This document shows positions 10,701-18,438 of a stretch of 44,247 nt of DNA, piece by piece. A program made the translations under genes and the position numbers. The notes under the pieces were generated by a model. It made no database searches, was not told where the DNA came from, and saw only the letters and a list, made by a program, of their open reading frames with translations. The number at the start of each line of letters is the position of its first letter. The first letter of the stretch is position 1. This stretch comes from Planctomycetota bacterium (lineage in GTDB: Bacteria; Planctomycetota; JAJSAM01; JAJVHW01), in NCBI GenBank assembly GCA_024280885.1, contig JAJRPF010000050.1:1-44247 (forward strand), written 5' to 3'.

Positions 10701-11399
10701 GACGGCCGCTCTCTCCCGACGGGGGCGGTGTGGCAGCAGAAGAACGGGAGGCCACGCGACGGTGACCGCCTCGCCATCATCGGACGCGACGGGACGTTCG
10801 AATTCGAGGATCTTCCGGCGGGTGCGATCCTCACGCTCCGCGCCGAGGTTGGAGATGTGCGGGGCACCACGCAGGAGGTCGCGGCTGGCACTCGTGGTGT
10901 CCGTCTCGTGGTGTCTCTGGGTCCACGTATCGTGGTCACGCTCACCGGCGAGTTCTTCGGCTGGGTCTCCGTCGTTGCTCTCGGGCCGGATGGGCGCGTC
11001 CGGACGGACAACTGCTATGGCGGAGTCGCCGTTCTCCCAGGCCTCGACGTCGGTGCGCGCTACACGGTGCTCGTCGGGCCAACGGACGAAGGCGACTACG
11101 CCGTGCGGCGGAGCGTGATGCCGGGCGCGAAACCCCTCGAGATCACGATGGTCCGCGGTGAACAGATCGCAGGCCGCGTCGAGGGACTGCCAGCGGGCGC
11201 GAGCGTCGATGTTGTGGCGGACGGCCCGGATGGCTTTCGGTTGACAGCCACCACGTCAGAGGACGGGTCGTTCCGGATCATCGGACTTGCGCCCGGCACG
11301 TGGAGGCTGCGCGCACAACGGGAGTTCGACGGAGTGACACTGCGCGCGGAGGCGCACGCGGAGTCCGGCGCCAAGGATGTCGTGTTGACCCTGCGCTGA
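7701..11399 (+). CDS. Giant N-anchored protein of about ten Ig-like modules
   Basis: The product is 1232 residues from the GTG at 7701; an in-frame ATG at 7689 would add four. A hydrophobic segment (LLLVTVVVAVLVAVALI) directly follows the start and should act as a signal anchor. The remainder is a string of roughly ten CarboxypepD_reg-like beta modules of 80-120 residues each. Examples of the repeating core are GRVVSEADGTPIPGATV, GRVVRARDGSPVSGVRI, GRVTDEEGHPISGVRV and the final GEQIAGRVEGLPAGASV, each followed by a D-G-x-F and an L-x-x-G-x-[YW] strand. No enzymatic domain is present. It is less similar to the 1590-4763 and 27730-29922 pair than they are to each other. A surface or periplasmic structural role is inferred. 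Confidence 0.88.
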   Translation: MGRPLLLVTVVVAVLVAVALISSNALVDPRPVQQTELASPPESERVRLHAPKALVKANPEDGRPNATVLIVRVTIDGTPAAAAVEVRPGGLTDGQGGILAGFFAERAGSGPASNVEYVRTDADGIARVVGLSTGRWHVLARGADSVEGAAVASLVAAGQEAEVSIALRAGAHALHGRLVGPGGAPFVGDLALQAGGEGAARAVETVDGAFRFERLPAGRYRILAAVPGHLSWRSAWIVVPRAGALDLSMALAVALHGRVVSEADGTPIPGATVAVRVGTVREGERLRTRSTTGPDGTFAVRVEDAARVSVSAAGFASAAASWKRGMRDDAPFEIALAAPGRVSGRVVRARDGSPVSGVRIRLRRGGGTSGSVPGRMVESAADGTFAIDGLAPGEYDIFVLGGGWASDALASMSRDEHEPLRVLVDGDEIADIELRVVTTATLACRVTEPDGAPVVGAVVVATPSTWHLGGRWPSTVAVLTDAHGVARVADMPAGIQHTMHIRAVDGRSAQLTAMPTDDPAVPPLEIPLDALRSVLVRVVDADGGEPVPGAQVTVEDEERTAWWFGYPSAITGKDGTATLRPATGGDARIDVAVRGCLVAVWTEAPADIEEPWEVEVRVPRGRTTIGWVLRPDCEPAARIDIEVRDPYASGDSEPLLRTRTGSDGAFVVAGIALETVALRVTGLVDGVPHSGGWEVPRSQTEVEYVLGAVSDSEEQNDAVVVRVVGPDGESVDSARCRLERHGDDGTTYSRHSVERGSVRIWIDIHPGATNALHITEPRDALGRPLPLAGSTFDIPPATRGELEVRLEPERVIEGRVTDEEGHPISGVRVAAHVFAERLDDGHAEIGGVSARGDAIGGAVTGRDGSYRVGWLAAGDHVLVVSGPPEYVAPDPARVAAGGRYDVVMVAGVRAVLRVLDPSGKPVAKARVRIHSARGLHSSYVTDVAGDAFAARLERGAEYRVDVTPPDSVRLVAKTIDRWIPRDTTITLAEGLSISGVVVDEDGRSLPTGAVWQQKNGRPRDGDRLAIIGRDGTFEFEDLPAGAILTLRAEVGDVRGTTQEVAAGTRGVRLVVSLGPRIVVTLTGEFFGWVSVVALGPDGRVRTDNCYGGVAVLPGLDVGARYTVLVGPTDEGDYAVRRSVMPGAKPLEITMVRGEQIAGRVEGLPAGASVDVVADGPDGFRLTATTSEDGSFRIIGLAPGTWRLRAQREFDGVTLRAEAHAESGAKDVVLTLR

Positions 11400-11494
11400 C
11401 GCCTGTGTCGTCCGTGCCTCGCGACGTCGCGTGCAGCGGTCCGTTGCTGCAACAAGCTGTGTCGGGAGCGGACGCCGCGAGTGTCGGATCTGTA

Positions 11495-11947
11495 CCCCGA
11501 CGGGACACCCGAACAGTCGCTGTGGAACACCGAGATGACGACGCCCGCGCGCACGAGCAGATCGATTGCTGCGCGGACCTCCCGGGCAGTGTCGTCGCGC
11601 GAGATGTTCACGTACTTCGCCGTGTTGCCCGCCGCGCGCGGGACGTGGTCGAAGACGCTCCGCAGTCGCGCGACCTGAGTCCGCGATCCGTATATGAGGA
11701 AGTCGTCCTGGTACGTCTCGACGATCGACGCATGCGTCTCGATGACTTGTGCGAGATCGCCGGTTGACGCGAACGTCCGTACGGCGTCGGGCATCCCTCC
11801 GACGAAGAGGAATTCTCGCTGCCGCACGAGAAGCCGCCGATGGCCCTGGTCGCTCACATCCCCGGTCCAGGAGATCGCTCCGAGGTAGTCGAGGAGGTGT
11901 TGCTCCCCGAGTCCGCCGATGAGCTCGAATGGCGAAAATACACCCCA
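11495..11947 (-). pseudogene. Decayed fragment of an AAA/DUF4143 ATPase
   Basis: Reading leftward from 11947, one frame gives about 150 residues matching the middle of DUF4143-type ATPases: a PFELIGGLGEQHLLDYL segment, then FLFVGGMPDAVRTF, then a YQDDFLIYG segment, a region resembling the conserved r-l-r-x-[VI]-F-x-x-[VI]-P stretch, and a final AIDLLVRAGVV. Upstream of it is an in-frame TAG (11948-11950), and the Walker A and B part is missing. Downstream of about 11495 the frame stays open into the neighbouring gene but no longer looks like the family. It is therefore a remnant, lacking ATP-binding and C-terminal nuclease-like parts. It belongs to a different branch from the intact gene at 6214-7374. 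Confidence 0.7.
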
Positions 11948-12109
11948 CTATTCATCGGTTGATGCACGGAATAGGGGTGTGTTCCGTTATCCGTGCCCTT
12001 CGCGCCGCCTCCAATCGCGCTCTCGGAGCCGCGCTCCGGCGTACCGTGCAGCGGTCCCCGACTCCTCGTCGCTGCGCTCCGTTCAGGCCCTGCCGGAGAT
12101 GCTGGCGGT

Positions 12110-12406
12110 TCAGCCCGCCGGAACGAGTGGTGCCGGGAGCGACTCGGCTTCGTTCTCGGCGCGGTACAGGTCGCACGCCTTCTGTGCATTCAGCCAGAAG
12201 CCGGGTGACGTACGGAATGCGGCGCCAAGCCGAAGGGCCATCGCCGGCGTGACGGCGCAGCGGCCGTTGACGATGCGGTTGATGACCTTCACGTCGCTAC
12301 CGATGTGATCGGCAAGCCGCTTCTGCGTCATTCCGAGCGGCTCGAGGTATTCCGCGCGAAGGATCTCTCCGGGAGTCGTCGGCGGTCGCTTGCGGCGGCG
12401 TGTCAT
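12110..12406 (-). CDS. higA: HigA-type antitoxin, XRE-family helix-turn-helix
   Basis: The product is 98 residues. The helix-turn-helix spans about residues 25-60 (MTQKRLADHIGSDVKVINRI and the following NGR), then comes the HigA-typical T-P-x-M-A-L-R-L-x-x-A-F-x-T-S-P-x-F-W-L-N-x-Q stretch. It should neutralise the HigB toxin and repress the shared promoter. The gene starts 51 bases after the toxin gene ends, and GAGG lies six bases before its ATG. The toxin-first order is usual for hig loci. The antitoxin is intact by sequence. Confidence 0.93.
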   Translation of the reverse strand: MTRRRKRPPTTPGEILRAEYLEPLGMTQKRLADHIGSDVKVINRIVNGRCAVTPAMALRLGAAFRTSPGFWLNAQKACDLYRAENEAESLPAPLVPAG

Positions 12407-12457
12407 CGATAGCCTCGTCGGATTGGTGGGAGCAGTGGGAGCAGTGCGATCATGGGA

Positions 12458-12748
12458 TCAGTGGTAGTCACGGACATCGACCTCGGTGGGGCCGGCCGGC
12501 GTCCAGCGGAAGACGATCCGCCACTGGTCGTTGACCCGGATGCTGTGCAGGCCGCGCAGGATGCCCTTCAGTGCCTCCAGGCGATTGCCCGGTGGCGACC
12601 TCAGGTCCGTCAGAAGGTCGGCGTAATCCAGCATGTCGAGCTTGCGTCCGGCGATCCGGTGCACATCGCGCCAGCCAGCACGTCGCGGAATCCGCCCGTC
12701 GCGAAAGAACCGTTCGATCGCGTCGGACGCGAACCCCTGGATCGCCAT
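12458..12748 (-). CDS. higB: HigB-type toxin, RelE-superfamily mRNA interferase
   Basis: The product is 96 residues from the ATG at 12748. The family pattern is visible: an N-terminal F-x-x-x-x-x-E-R-F-F-R-D-G, a middle R-K-L-D-M-L-D-Y-A-x-x-L-x-D-L-R-x-P-P-G-N-R-L-E-x-L, and a C-terminal QWRIVFRW followed by VDVRDYH, which includes the conserved Arg and the terminal aromatic-His pair. HigB toxins cleave ribosome-bound mRNA. The frame stays open for 12 codons upstream, but the ATG at 12748 matches the family N-terminus (MAIQGFASDAIERFF) and lies six bases after the -10 box. The toxin appears complete. Confidence 0.93.
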   Translation of the reverse strand: MAIQGFASDAIERFFRDGRIPRRAGWRDVHRIAGRKLDMLDYADLLTDLRSPPGNRLEALKGILRGLHSIRVNDQWRIVFRWTPAGPTEVDVRDYH

Positions 12749-12754
12749 CTCTGA

Positions 12755-12784
12755 AGAATACCTCGGCAGGGTATACCGTGTCAA
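12755..12784 (-). promoter_or_regulatory. Promoter and likely operator of higBA
   Basis: On the minus strand TTGACA (12779-12784) is followed after 18 bases by TATTCT (12755-12760). The ATG of higB is six bases further, so the transcript should begin at or beside the start codon. A perfect 8-bp palindrome, GGTATACC (12770-12777), sits in the spacer where HigA-type repressors usually bind. The operator role is inferred. Confidence 0.75.
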
Positions 12785-12909
12785 GGGGCAGGGATGCTGC
12801 GCATGAATCCCTGACTCCGGGCGTCAGTCGTTCTCGGGTCGACTATGCTGTCAGCTCGGCGAAAACGGACCGCTAACCGTTGTGCCCCACGTGCAGGAGT
12901 GCTGAGACC

Positions 12910-13875
12910 ATGATGAGAACTTGGACCATCGCGTCGATGCTCGGCGCAGCCCTGCTGGTGTGCCCCATGGTGCAACACGCCGACGCGGCAAGCGGCGACA
13001 CGATGAGAGTGCAGCGTTTTCGGACCAAGTCCACAGACGTGACAGACCTGACACGTGATCGCGTACGCCTCGAACTCCGGTTCGAGCCGACCGACGCGGT
13101 TGCGGACTTCGATCCTGCGCGTGACGAGATCGGCATCACGCTCGGCGTGAACGTCCTCGTGGACTCGGCAACGGACGACTCGGGCGCAGTCATGCGCCGA
13201 CGCGGGTCGCGCGTCTCGTTCCGAAAGCGAGGCTCTACCGGCAAAGTGCGCGTGAGGATGAACCTGCGCAGCGGGCGAGTCCGCGTCGTCATCCGGAACA
13301 TCGACTTCGGTCTCTTCCCGTATTCGAACGGAACCGTCGCCGCGTTGACGATCGCCGGTGTGCGCTACTACGCCAATTTCGAGCCAGAGTTCTTTCCGGG
13401 CGAGGGCAGGAAGCTCGGCAACTACCGCTACGACGGCCCGCGCGGCACCGCGGTGCCGTATGCACCCGAGGAGGGCACTGCGCGTGCGTTCCGGGTACTC
13501 GCGTCGGGTTCGAACGGAATCGGATCCCGCCCAGGAGAGTCGCGAGTGATCGAGGCCTGGGACGCGGAGGATCTGGCGAGGCTGTGGGAGCGGCGCCCCG
13601 ACGAGCCGGTCCCGATAGTCGACTTTGTGACGGAGCGCGTCTTCTTCGTGGAACTCGGTAGTCGCGATCAGCTCAGTTGGACTGTGGAGGTGAGTGCGGT
13701 CCACCAGCTTTCCATTCGACTAGTGGAGATCCAGTTCACGGAGGGACGTCCGTGCGGCGGCTCCGCGGACGTCCATACCGGGCCGTGGCAGGCGATCGCC
13801 GTGGAACGAGGCCCCCCCGTCTTTCGGGACCCGGTGTTCGTTGGCACGCGCACGGCGGTCCGCTGCTTGGATTGA
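12910..13875 (+). CDS. Secreted protein with a PrcB-like C-terminal domain
   Basis: The product is 321 residues. The start at 12910 has AGGAG ten bases upstream and opens a signal peptide (MMRTWTIASMLGAALLVCP, cleavage near ADA-A). Residues about 30-150 form a beta-rich domain with a KRGSTGKVRVRMNLRSGRVR stretch followed by LTIAGVRYYANFEPE. It resembles the end of the 24857-27460 product, where an RKGDNY stretch leads to VTLKAAGLDLG. Residues about 225-315 resemble the PrcB C-terminal domain of protease-complex proteins: an L-x-R-L-W opening, P-I-V-D-F-x-x-E-x-V-F-F-V near its middle and a P-W-Q-A-I-A-V end. Molecular role unknown; the PrcB match is by eye. Confidence 0.8.
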   Translation: MMRTWTIASMLGAALLVCPMVQHADAASGDTMRVQRFRTKSTDVTDLTRDRVRLELRFEPTDAVADFDPARDEIGITLGVNVLVDSATDDSGAVMRRRGSRVSFRKRGSTGKVRVRMNLRSGRVRVVIRNIDFGLFPYSNGTVAALTIAGVRYYANFEPEFFPGEGRKLGNYRYDGPRGTAVPYAPEEGTARAFRVLASGSNGIGSRPGESRVIEAWDAEDLARLWERRPDEPVPIVDFVTERVFFVELGSRDQLSWTVEVSAVHQLSIRLVEIQFTEGRPCGGSADVHTGPWQAIAVERGPPVFRDPVFVGTRTAVRCLD

Positions 13876-13891
13876 CCGATCTGGCGGACGC

Positions 13892-15766
13892 TCAGCGGGG
13901 GAGCCACGCGCTTGCGAGCCGGCTCCACACGAGGTCGTCTTCGTGCTGCTCGAGCCACTCGCGGACGTAGATGTCCTGGCGGATCGTGATCCAGTCGTCT
14001 TCCACAGTGAGCGTGGGGAAGAGCGTGCGCAATGCCACGGTTGCCTGGAAGCGCGAGCAGCAGTTGTGGCCGAGTCGCGCCGCATGGAGGCGTGCGAAGC
14101 GGCGTCCGCGCGGTCCGAAGTACACGAAGTCCCCGAACTCGTCGAGTACTTGCGTGCGGTTCTTGCGCAGCAGCGCTTCGACGTCGGCGATGCACTCCGC
14201 GTCACCCGCGAGGGCGAGACCCACAGTCGCCGGCCAGTAGCCGACGGTCCCGGGTTTGGCGCGGATCGCCCGCATGCGCTCTGGAGGCAGGAAGCACGCG
14301 GCCCAGTCGACCCACTCTTCGACGAGCAGCGCGAGCCCGACGCGCGGTGTCCCCGCGACGATCGCGTCACGCGACGCGGCGAACACATCGTCGTCAGGAG
14401 GGACCTCCGCGACGAGGGCGCAGGCGGCGATCGGAAGCCCCGCGCGCAGCGCCAACGCGGAGAGCGCCGAGGATGCTCGATCGCCGCGATCCTCGACCAG
14501 CGTGGTGAGCCGAGACGCGATCGTATCGTCGCGCAGCAGGCCGATCGTCTGTGCGTCCGGCCAGCCGCGTCCGCGATCGCCCCACGTGTCGGGGCGCATC
14601 CACGACTCCCATGCGCGATCGGGCTCCACGGCGAGTCCGAGCCGCAGTCGAGCCCAGAACGCAAACCCACGTAGTTCGTCATCGCGCGCCGACCACGTGG
14701 CGAGGAGCGTGTCGGCGAGCGCCGGTTCTCGCAGTGCGAGCAACCCGAGTACGACGACGAGGTCGTCATCGACGAGCGACTCGCCGCCGCTCGCCTCGGG
14801 CGCCGCCGCGAGTTCCTGTGCCAGAGACCGCGCCGCATCTCCCCGTAGACCGTCGGAGAACGTCCGCGCGTAGAAGTGGATGCGCTTCGACAACCCGCCT
14901 TCGACATGGCGCAGGCGGTCTGCGATCAGCGCGCGCTGTGCGTCGCTCACGACGACGTCCCAGCCGAGCTTCCACTCGAACGCCATGTCGGGCGTCAGCG
15001 CGGGTGCCGACTCCACGGAGGCAAGTGCGAGATACGGATCGACGCGCCAGATGAGTGGCGTTGCGGGAACCGCACGGACGTCGTCTTCGCGCACGTAGTC
15101 CACGAATTCTTCCCACGGCTCACGGTCTCCGAGCAGGGCGAGATGCGCCGCGACGTCGATATCGCTGTCGTCATCGGCCCAGCGCGCGAGGAGCCAGGTC
15201 TTCGCATCGGTACCCGAGAGTCGCACCCGGTGCCGCAGCGCCCAGCCGTGCTCGACGCCGTCTGCCTCGCGGACGATCTCGTCCAAGAACACGAGATCGG
15301 AGAGCGTCGGCTCCGTCTCTCCCGCCCAGCGCAGCAGCCAGCCGTAGGGCACGATCCCCACCGCCTCGCGTTGATAGACGTCGAGGCCCTCCAGACCCCA
15401 GGTGGCGCGCGCGAGGGTCTCGAAGTGGGGCGGTAGTCCCGAGCCCGCGGGGCGCGCGGGCGGCGTCGGCGCGTCACGCTGAGCGAGTTCCGCGGCGAAG
15501 AGAGTCGCGAGTTCCTCCCGCTCCGCGTCGTTGTGCCACGCCAGGATACCGAGGATCTCGATCGCCTGTCGCCGCCGTTCGGGGAGTTCGCGCGCGATCG
15601 CGATCAGCGCCGGGATGTCGGACGCGCGCAGTTCGCGGTGGGTGTCGTCCAACGCATCGGATGTCGCGTCTGGAGAGCGCCAGAGTCCGAGGGGGTCGTC
15701 CGAGTTCTGCGCCGCCGTCTTGGCGCAGATCCCCAGGAGAAGCGCAGTGGCGATGAAGGCGCGCAT
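13892..15766 (-). CDS. Secreted helical-repeat protein, HEAT-like
   Basis: The product is 624 residues from the ATG at 15766, beginning with a signal peptide (MRAFIATALLLGICAKTAAQ). The mature part is almost all short amphipathic helices, for example IPALIAIARELPERRRQAIE and LSALALRAGLPIAACALVAE, like HEAT-type helical repeats but too divergent to count. There is no catalytic signature. Near the C-terminus, FARLHAARLGHNCCSRFQAT carries an adjacent Cys pair. The start lacks a Shine-Dalgarno but lies six bases after TACCAT. The gene ends 16 bases from the end of the convergent 12910-13875 gene, with no obvious terminator between them. It is probably a periplasmic scaffold of unknown partner. 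Confidence 0.8.
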   Translation of the reverse strand: MRAFIATALLLGICAKTAAQNSDDPLGLWRSPDATSDALDDTHRELRASDIPALIAIARELPERRRQAIEILGILAWHNDAEREELATLFAAELAQRDAPTPPARPAGSGLPPHFETLARATWGLEGLDVYQREAVGIVPYGWLLRWAGETEPTLSDLVFLDEIVREADGVEHGWALRHRVRLSGTDAKTWLLARWADDDSDIDVAAHLALLGDREPWEEFVDYVREDDVRAVPATPLIWRVDPYLALASVESAPALTPDMAFEWKLGWDVVVSDAQRALIADRLRHVEGGLSKRIHFYARTFSDGLRGDAARSLAQELAAAPEASGGESLVDDDLVVVLGLLALREPALADTLLATWSARDDELRGFAFWARLRLGLAVEPDRAWESWMRPDTWGDRGRGWPDAQTIGLLRDDTIASRLTTLVEDRGDRASSALSALALRAGLPIAACALVAEVPPDDDVFAASRDAIVAGTPRVGLALLVEEWVDWAACFLPPERMRAIRAKPGTVGYWPATVGLALAGDAECIADVEALLRKNRTQVLDEFGDFVYFGPRGRRFARLHAARLGHNCCSRFQATVALRTLFPTLTVEDDWITIRQDIYVREWLEQHEDDLVWSRLASAWLPR

Positions 15767-15772
15767 GCCACC

Positions 15773-15778
15773 ATGGTA
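15773..15778 (-). promoter_or_regulatory. TANNNT box of leaderless type for 13892-15766
   Basis: TACCAT on the minus strand ends six bases before the ATG at 15766, the same geometry as at 12755 and 30146. Confidence 0.45.
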
Positions 15779-15842
15779 CCCAATCGTGCTGCGCAGTGCG
15801 GCTGTCTGCGCCGTGCTGCGCGGCGGGCGGTCGCCGCGACGG

Positions 15843-16652
15843 TCAGCCGTTGGTCGTGACGAGTACGTCTTGGTTCGCGAAAGTGCCGTGGATCTGACAC
15901 ATGTGGATGGGCCTGTCACCGTCGATGAGGCCAAGCGCGCGCTTGGCGTTCACGAGGACACCCGCCTTGCCGGGCGAGCGCGTCCATGTTCGTGCGTCCG
16001 GTGTCCCGTGCAGCGCGAAGGGGGCGAAGGACTCGAGCAGCGGATGTCCGGCAGGAAGTTGGCAGTAGAGGTCGTGGTCGAACTCCGCGACTTCGTGGAC
16101 TTGTCCGTCGTGGACATGGACCGTGGGGAAGAAGAACCGCTCCGGCGTGCGACTCTCGAATGCGAACGCCATCGGGTGTACCCGCTGCGTGCCCAGGTCC
16201 GCGCCAGGCGACAGCTTGAACACAGCGAATCCGAAGTCGTCGTACACGCGGAGTTCGTTCCACACGGCGCCGTCGAAGCGGAAGCGCGGGTCCAAGCGCC
16301 CCCAATCGGCGTGCGACGGCACGTAGGACGCTTCGAACGCACCGACCTGATGCACCACCAGCGGCGGCGCGTCGTCGAAACTCACCAGTCCGTCGTCATC
16401 GTCGCCGCCCGCGCGCGATGCGAGGTAGAAGCGCGCGAGATCATCGAAGAAGTCAGCGTATCCCGAGAGATCGATGAAGCGCAGCGCGTCGTCGCCGCTT
16501 CCCGGGACCACCGGAAGAGGGAGGACCATCGCGACCTCCGAGCGGGTGTCGAGATCCATCGAGTAGACGATCTGTTGGCGCCCGTCAGCCCCCCGTGATG
16601 CGAAGATCCGCGTACTCGAGACGCGCTCGATCTCACCGACGAACATGCACAT
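15843..16652 (-). CDS. Conserved-looking cytoplasmic protein of unknown function
   Basis: The product is 269 residues. The ATG at 16652 has GGAGG six bases upstream. The N-terminus MCMFVGEIERVSSTRIFA has no signal or membrane segment. The sequence reads as a compact globular protein: a VLPLPV stretch, LRFIDLSGYADFFDDLARFY near residue 65, a central beta-rich half with FFFPTVHVHDGQVHEVAEFD, and a C-terminal segment ending HMCQIHGTFANQDVLVTTNG. Several His and Cys residues (HVHDGQVHE, HMCQIHG) could bind a metal, but they match no pattern I know. No family is recognised. It ends 76 bases past the start of the signal-peptide gene at 13892-15766 on the same strand, and each gene has its own start signals. 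Confidence 0.78.
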   Translation of the reverse strand: MCMFVGEIERVSSTRIFASRGADGRQQIVYSMDLDTRSEVAMVLPLPVVPGSGDDALRFIDLSGYADFFDDLARFYLASRAGGDDDDGLVSFDDAPPLVVHQVGAFEASYVPSHADWGRLDPRFRFDGAVWNELRVYDDFGFAVFKLSPGADLGTQRVHPMAFAFESRTPERFFFPTVHVHDGQVHEVAEFDHDLYCQLPAGHPLLESFAPFALHGTPDARTWTRSPGKAGVLVNAKRALGLIDGDRPIHMCQIHGTFANQDVLVTTNG

Positions 16653-16776
16653 GGCGCACCTCCCGACTCTGCTGATGGTCATCGGCCATCGGCCGTTCCT
16701 TCTGGCGCGCCGGGCGTCGATCCGAGTGCGCCGGTCCGAGCGGTCTCGGGCCGGCGCGCCGCTACATCGACTGGCG

Positions 16777-17697
16777 TTACCTGGGTAGGTCGATCGCGAT
16801 GCTGCCCTGCTGCGAGGCGCCGAGCGAATACGTGAACTCAAGGCGCGTGTCCGCGCGCGCGATCGAGATCGTGCCCGTCCGACTCGGTGAGCCCGAACCG
16901 TCGAGCGTCGAGACTGTGAGACTGACGTTGTTGAATAGCGCGTCGAACTCGCCGGTGCGAAGCGGCGACGGAAGTGCGAACACGTACTTGAGCGGCGTGG
17001 ACCGATCGCAGTCGATGATCGTCACGGTCAACTGCGCTCCCGATCCGTCGATGATCACCTCTTCGCCGGTCCACTGGATGCCAGCACCGAACGTGCCACC
17101 GGCCATCTCGCCCGCTGTCAGTGGTGTGCCGCCGCACTCGCTTCCGCCACCGCCACCGCCACCGTTGAAGTTGAGCTTGTCGAGGAGCTTCTCAGCCTTG
17201 GACGCCCGCGCGTCCGCTTGCGCGAGACGCCGCACCGTGTTCTTCCGCTTCTCCTCACCCAGGGCGATGCCGAGGATGTCTTGCGCTTGTTCGAGCGCAT
17301 TCTGCACCTTCGCTGGCGAGGCCTTCGCGCCCGCGCCTGTGTTGAGTCGACTCTGGAGCCCGTCGATGCGGGTCTGGACTTCCGTCGCCAGTTCGGCGAT
17401 CGCCGCGTCAATCAGTCCGTTCAACTCGTCGTCGGCCAGCTTCTCGAGCTTGACGACCTTCTTCGCGATCTTGAGCTCGGTCTTGAGCGCCGTGCTGTCC
17501 TTGCCCAGTTGCTTCAGCGCGGAGCGATACGCCTTGCTCGCCTTCTTGCCCGCCTTGTCCGGCTTGGGCGGAAGCTGCGCCTGGCGCTCGTTCAACGTAA
17601 ATTCAAGCCCGTCGAAGACCATGGTGAAGCGCGCGGCCGACGCTGACAGGACCAGAACCGCGACGCTGATTGCGGCGGCGAGAGTGGTTCGAAACAT
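16777..17697 (-). CDS. Secreted coiled-coil and beta-domain protein
   Basis: The product is 306 residues, with AGGAG six bases before the ATG at 17697 and a signal peptide (MFRTTLAAAISVAVLVLSASA). Residues about 40-175 are Lys/Ala/Leu-rich and likely form long helices (KKVVKLEKLADDELNGLIDA, then an ALEQAQDILGIALG stretch). A seven-Gly linker near residue 183 joins them to a C-terminal beta domain with an E-C-G-G-T opening and a second Cys in I-I-D-C-D, which might form a disulfide. It appears paralogous to 131-1180 in layout and motifs. A TAGCTT box 27 bases before the start may be its -10. Function unknown. Confidence 0.82.
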   Translation of the reverse strand: MFRTTLAAAISVAVLVLSASAARFTMVFDGLEFTLNERQAQLPPKPDKAGKKASKAYRSALKQLGKDSTALKTELKIAKKVVKLEKLADDELNGLIDAAIAELATEVQTRIDGLQSRLNTGAGAKASPAKVQNALEQAQDILGIALGEEKRKNTVRRLAQADARASKAEKLLDKLNFNGGGGGGGSECGGTPLTAGEMAGGTFGAGIQWTGEEVIIDGSGAQLTVTIIDCDRSTPLKYVFALPSPLRTGEFDALFNNVSLTVSTLDGSGSPSRTGTISIARADTRLEFTYSLGASQQGSIAIDLPR

Positions 17698-17822
17698 GCT
17701 GGACTCCTTGCACTGCGTCGCATGAAGCTACGCGAGATTGCCCGCGGAGACAATGGCGCCACGCACGCGACCGTTCCGCGCCGGTGTGAACCGCGGCGCG
17801 CGGTCGTCGGAAGTCCCGTGCT

Positions 17823-18388
17823 GATAGCGTGAGACGGAGCGTGAGGTGCAGGAAGTGGATTCCGCCTGCGAAATCGCCCTCGCGACGCGTCTTCTCACGA
17901 GTCGTGGATCCGACCCGATGCGGGTGATCGAACTCCAACCGCCGGCCCAGTTGAAGCAGCCGGAGCCGCGCCCGAAGCCGAACACCCGAGCGAAGCGAGG
18001 GGTGCCGACGGAGTCGGGCACAAGGCAAAGAAAGCTACCAGCAAGGCCACCGACGAAATCCGGTGGCCACGATCCCGTCCCGTCCGTCCTGCGAGTGACC
18101 AACGCCCCAGAAATGGGCTGGCAGCCCTGCCGATAGCGTGAGACGGACGGTGAGGCGCAGGGAGCGGATTCCGCCTGCGAAACCCGCCTATGCGACGGGG
18201 TCCTTCCGTGTCGAGGGTTGGACCCAGTGCAAGGCAACGACGTCCGATCGCCGGCCCAGTTGAAGCAGCCGGAGCCGCGCCCGAAGCCGAACACCCGAGC
18301 GAAGCGAGGGGTGCCGACGGAGTCGGCACAAGGCAAAGAAAGCTACCAGCAAGGCCACCGACGAAATCCGGTGGCCACGATCCCGTCT
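17823..18388. repeat. Two tandem copies of a ~255-base unit at 309-base spacing
   Basis: Copy 1 runs from 17823 to about 18080 and copy 2 from 18132 to about 18388. Both begin with GATAGCGTGAGACGG. The first 55 bases are similar, the middle ~60 bases have diverged, and the last ~140 bases are nearly identical with one single-base indel. Each conserved part ends in an 8-bp hairpin (GGCCACCG with CGGTGGCC). Just before the hairpin each has the 19 bases GCTACCAGCAAGGCCACCG (18034-18052 and 18342-18360), which are also the 3' end and trailer of the tRNA gene on the other strand (18427-18445). The open frames here are made of repeat sequence and I do not call genes in them. Confidence 0.85.
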
Positions 18389-18408
18389 CGCCTAAGCCAG
18401 AAATGGTC

Positions 18409-18436
18409 AAGGCCACCGGCTTTCGCCGGTGGCCTT
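18409..18436 (-). terminator. Hairpin directly after the tRNA gene
   Basis: AAGGCCACCGGC and GCCGGTGGCCTT form a perfect 12-bp stem around a TTTC loop. It begins two bases after the tRNA 3' end on the minus strand, so it is well placed as the tRNA terminator. A weak T-containing stretch, GACCATTTCT, follows. Confidence 0.7.
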
Positions 18437-18438
18437 GC

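Noticed and set aside
11420..11431. Perfect 12-base palindrome CGCGACGTCGCG after the 7701-11399 gene
   Set aside because: It is too short and CpG-rich to tell from chance in this base composition, and it has no T-run.
17823..18388. Possible CRISPR array
   Set aside because: There are only two copies at 309-base spacing, with no short repeat-spacer pattern and no cas genes.
17728..18416. Minus-strand frames of about 170-200 codons
   Set aside because: They consist of the tandem repeat units read through in two frames; the internal repetition comes from the DNA repeat, and there is no family or start signal.
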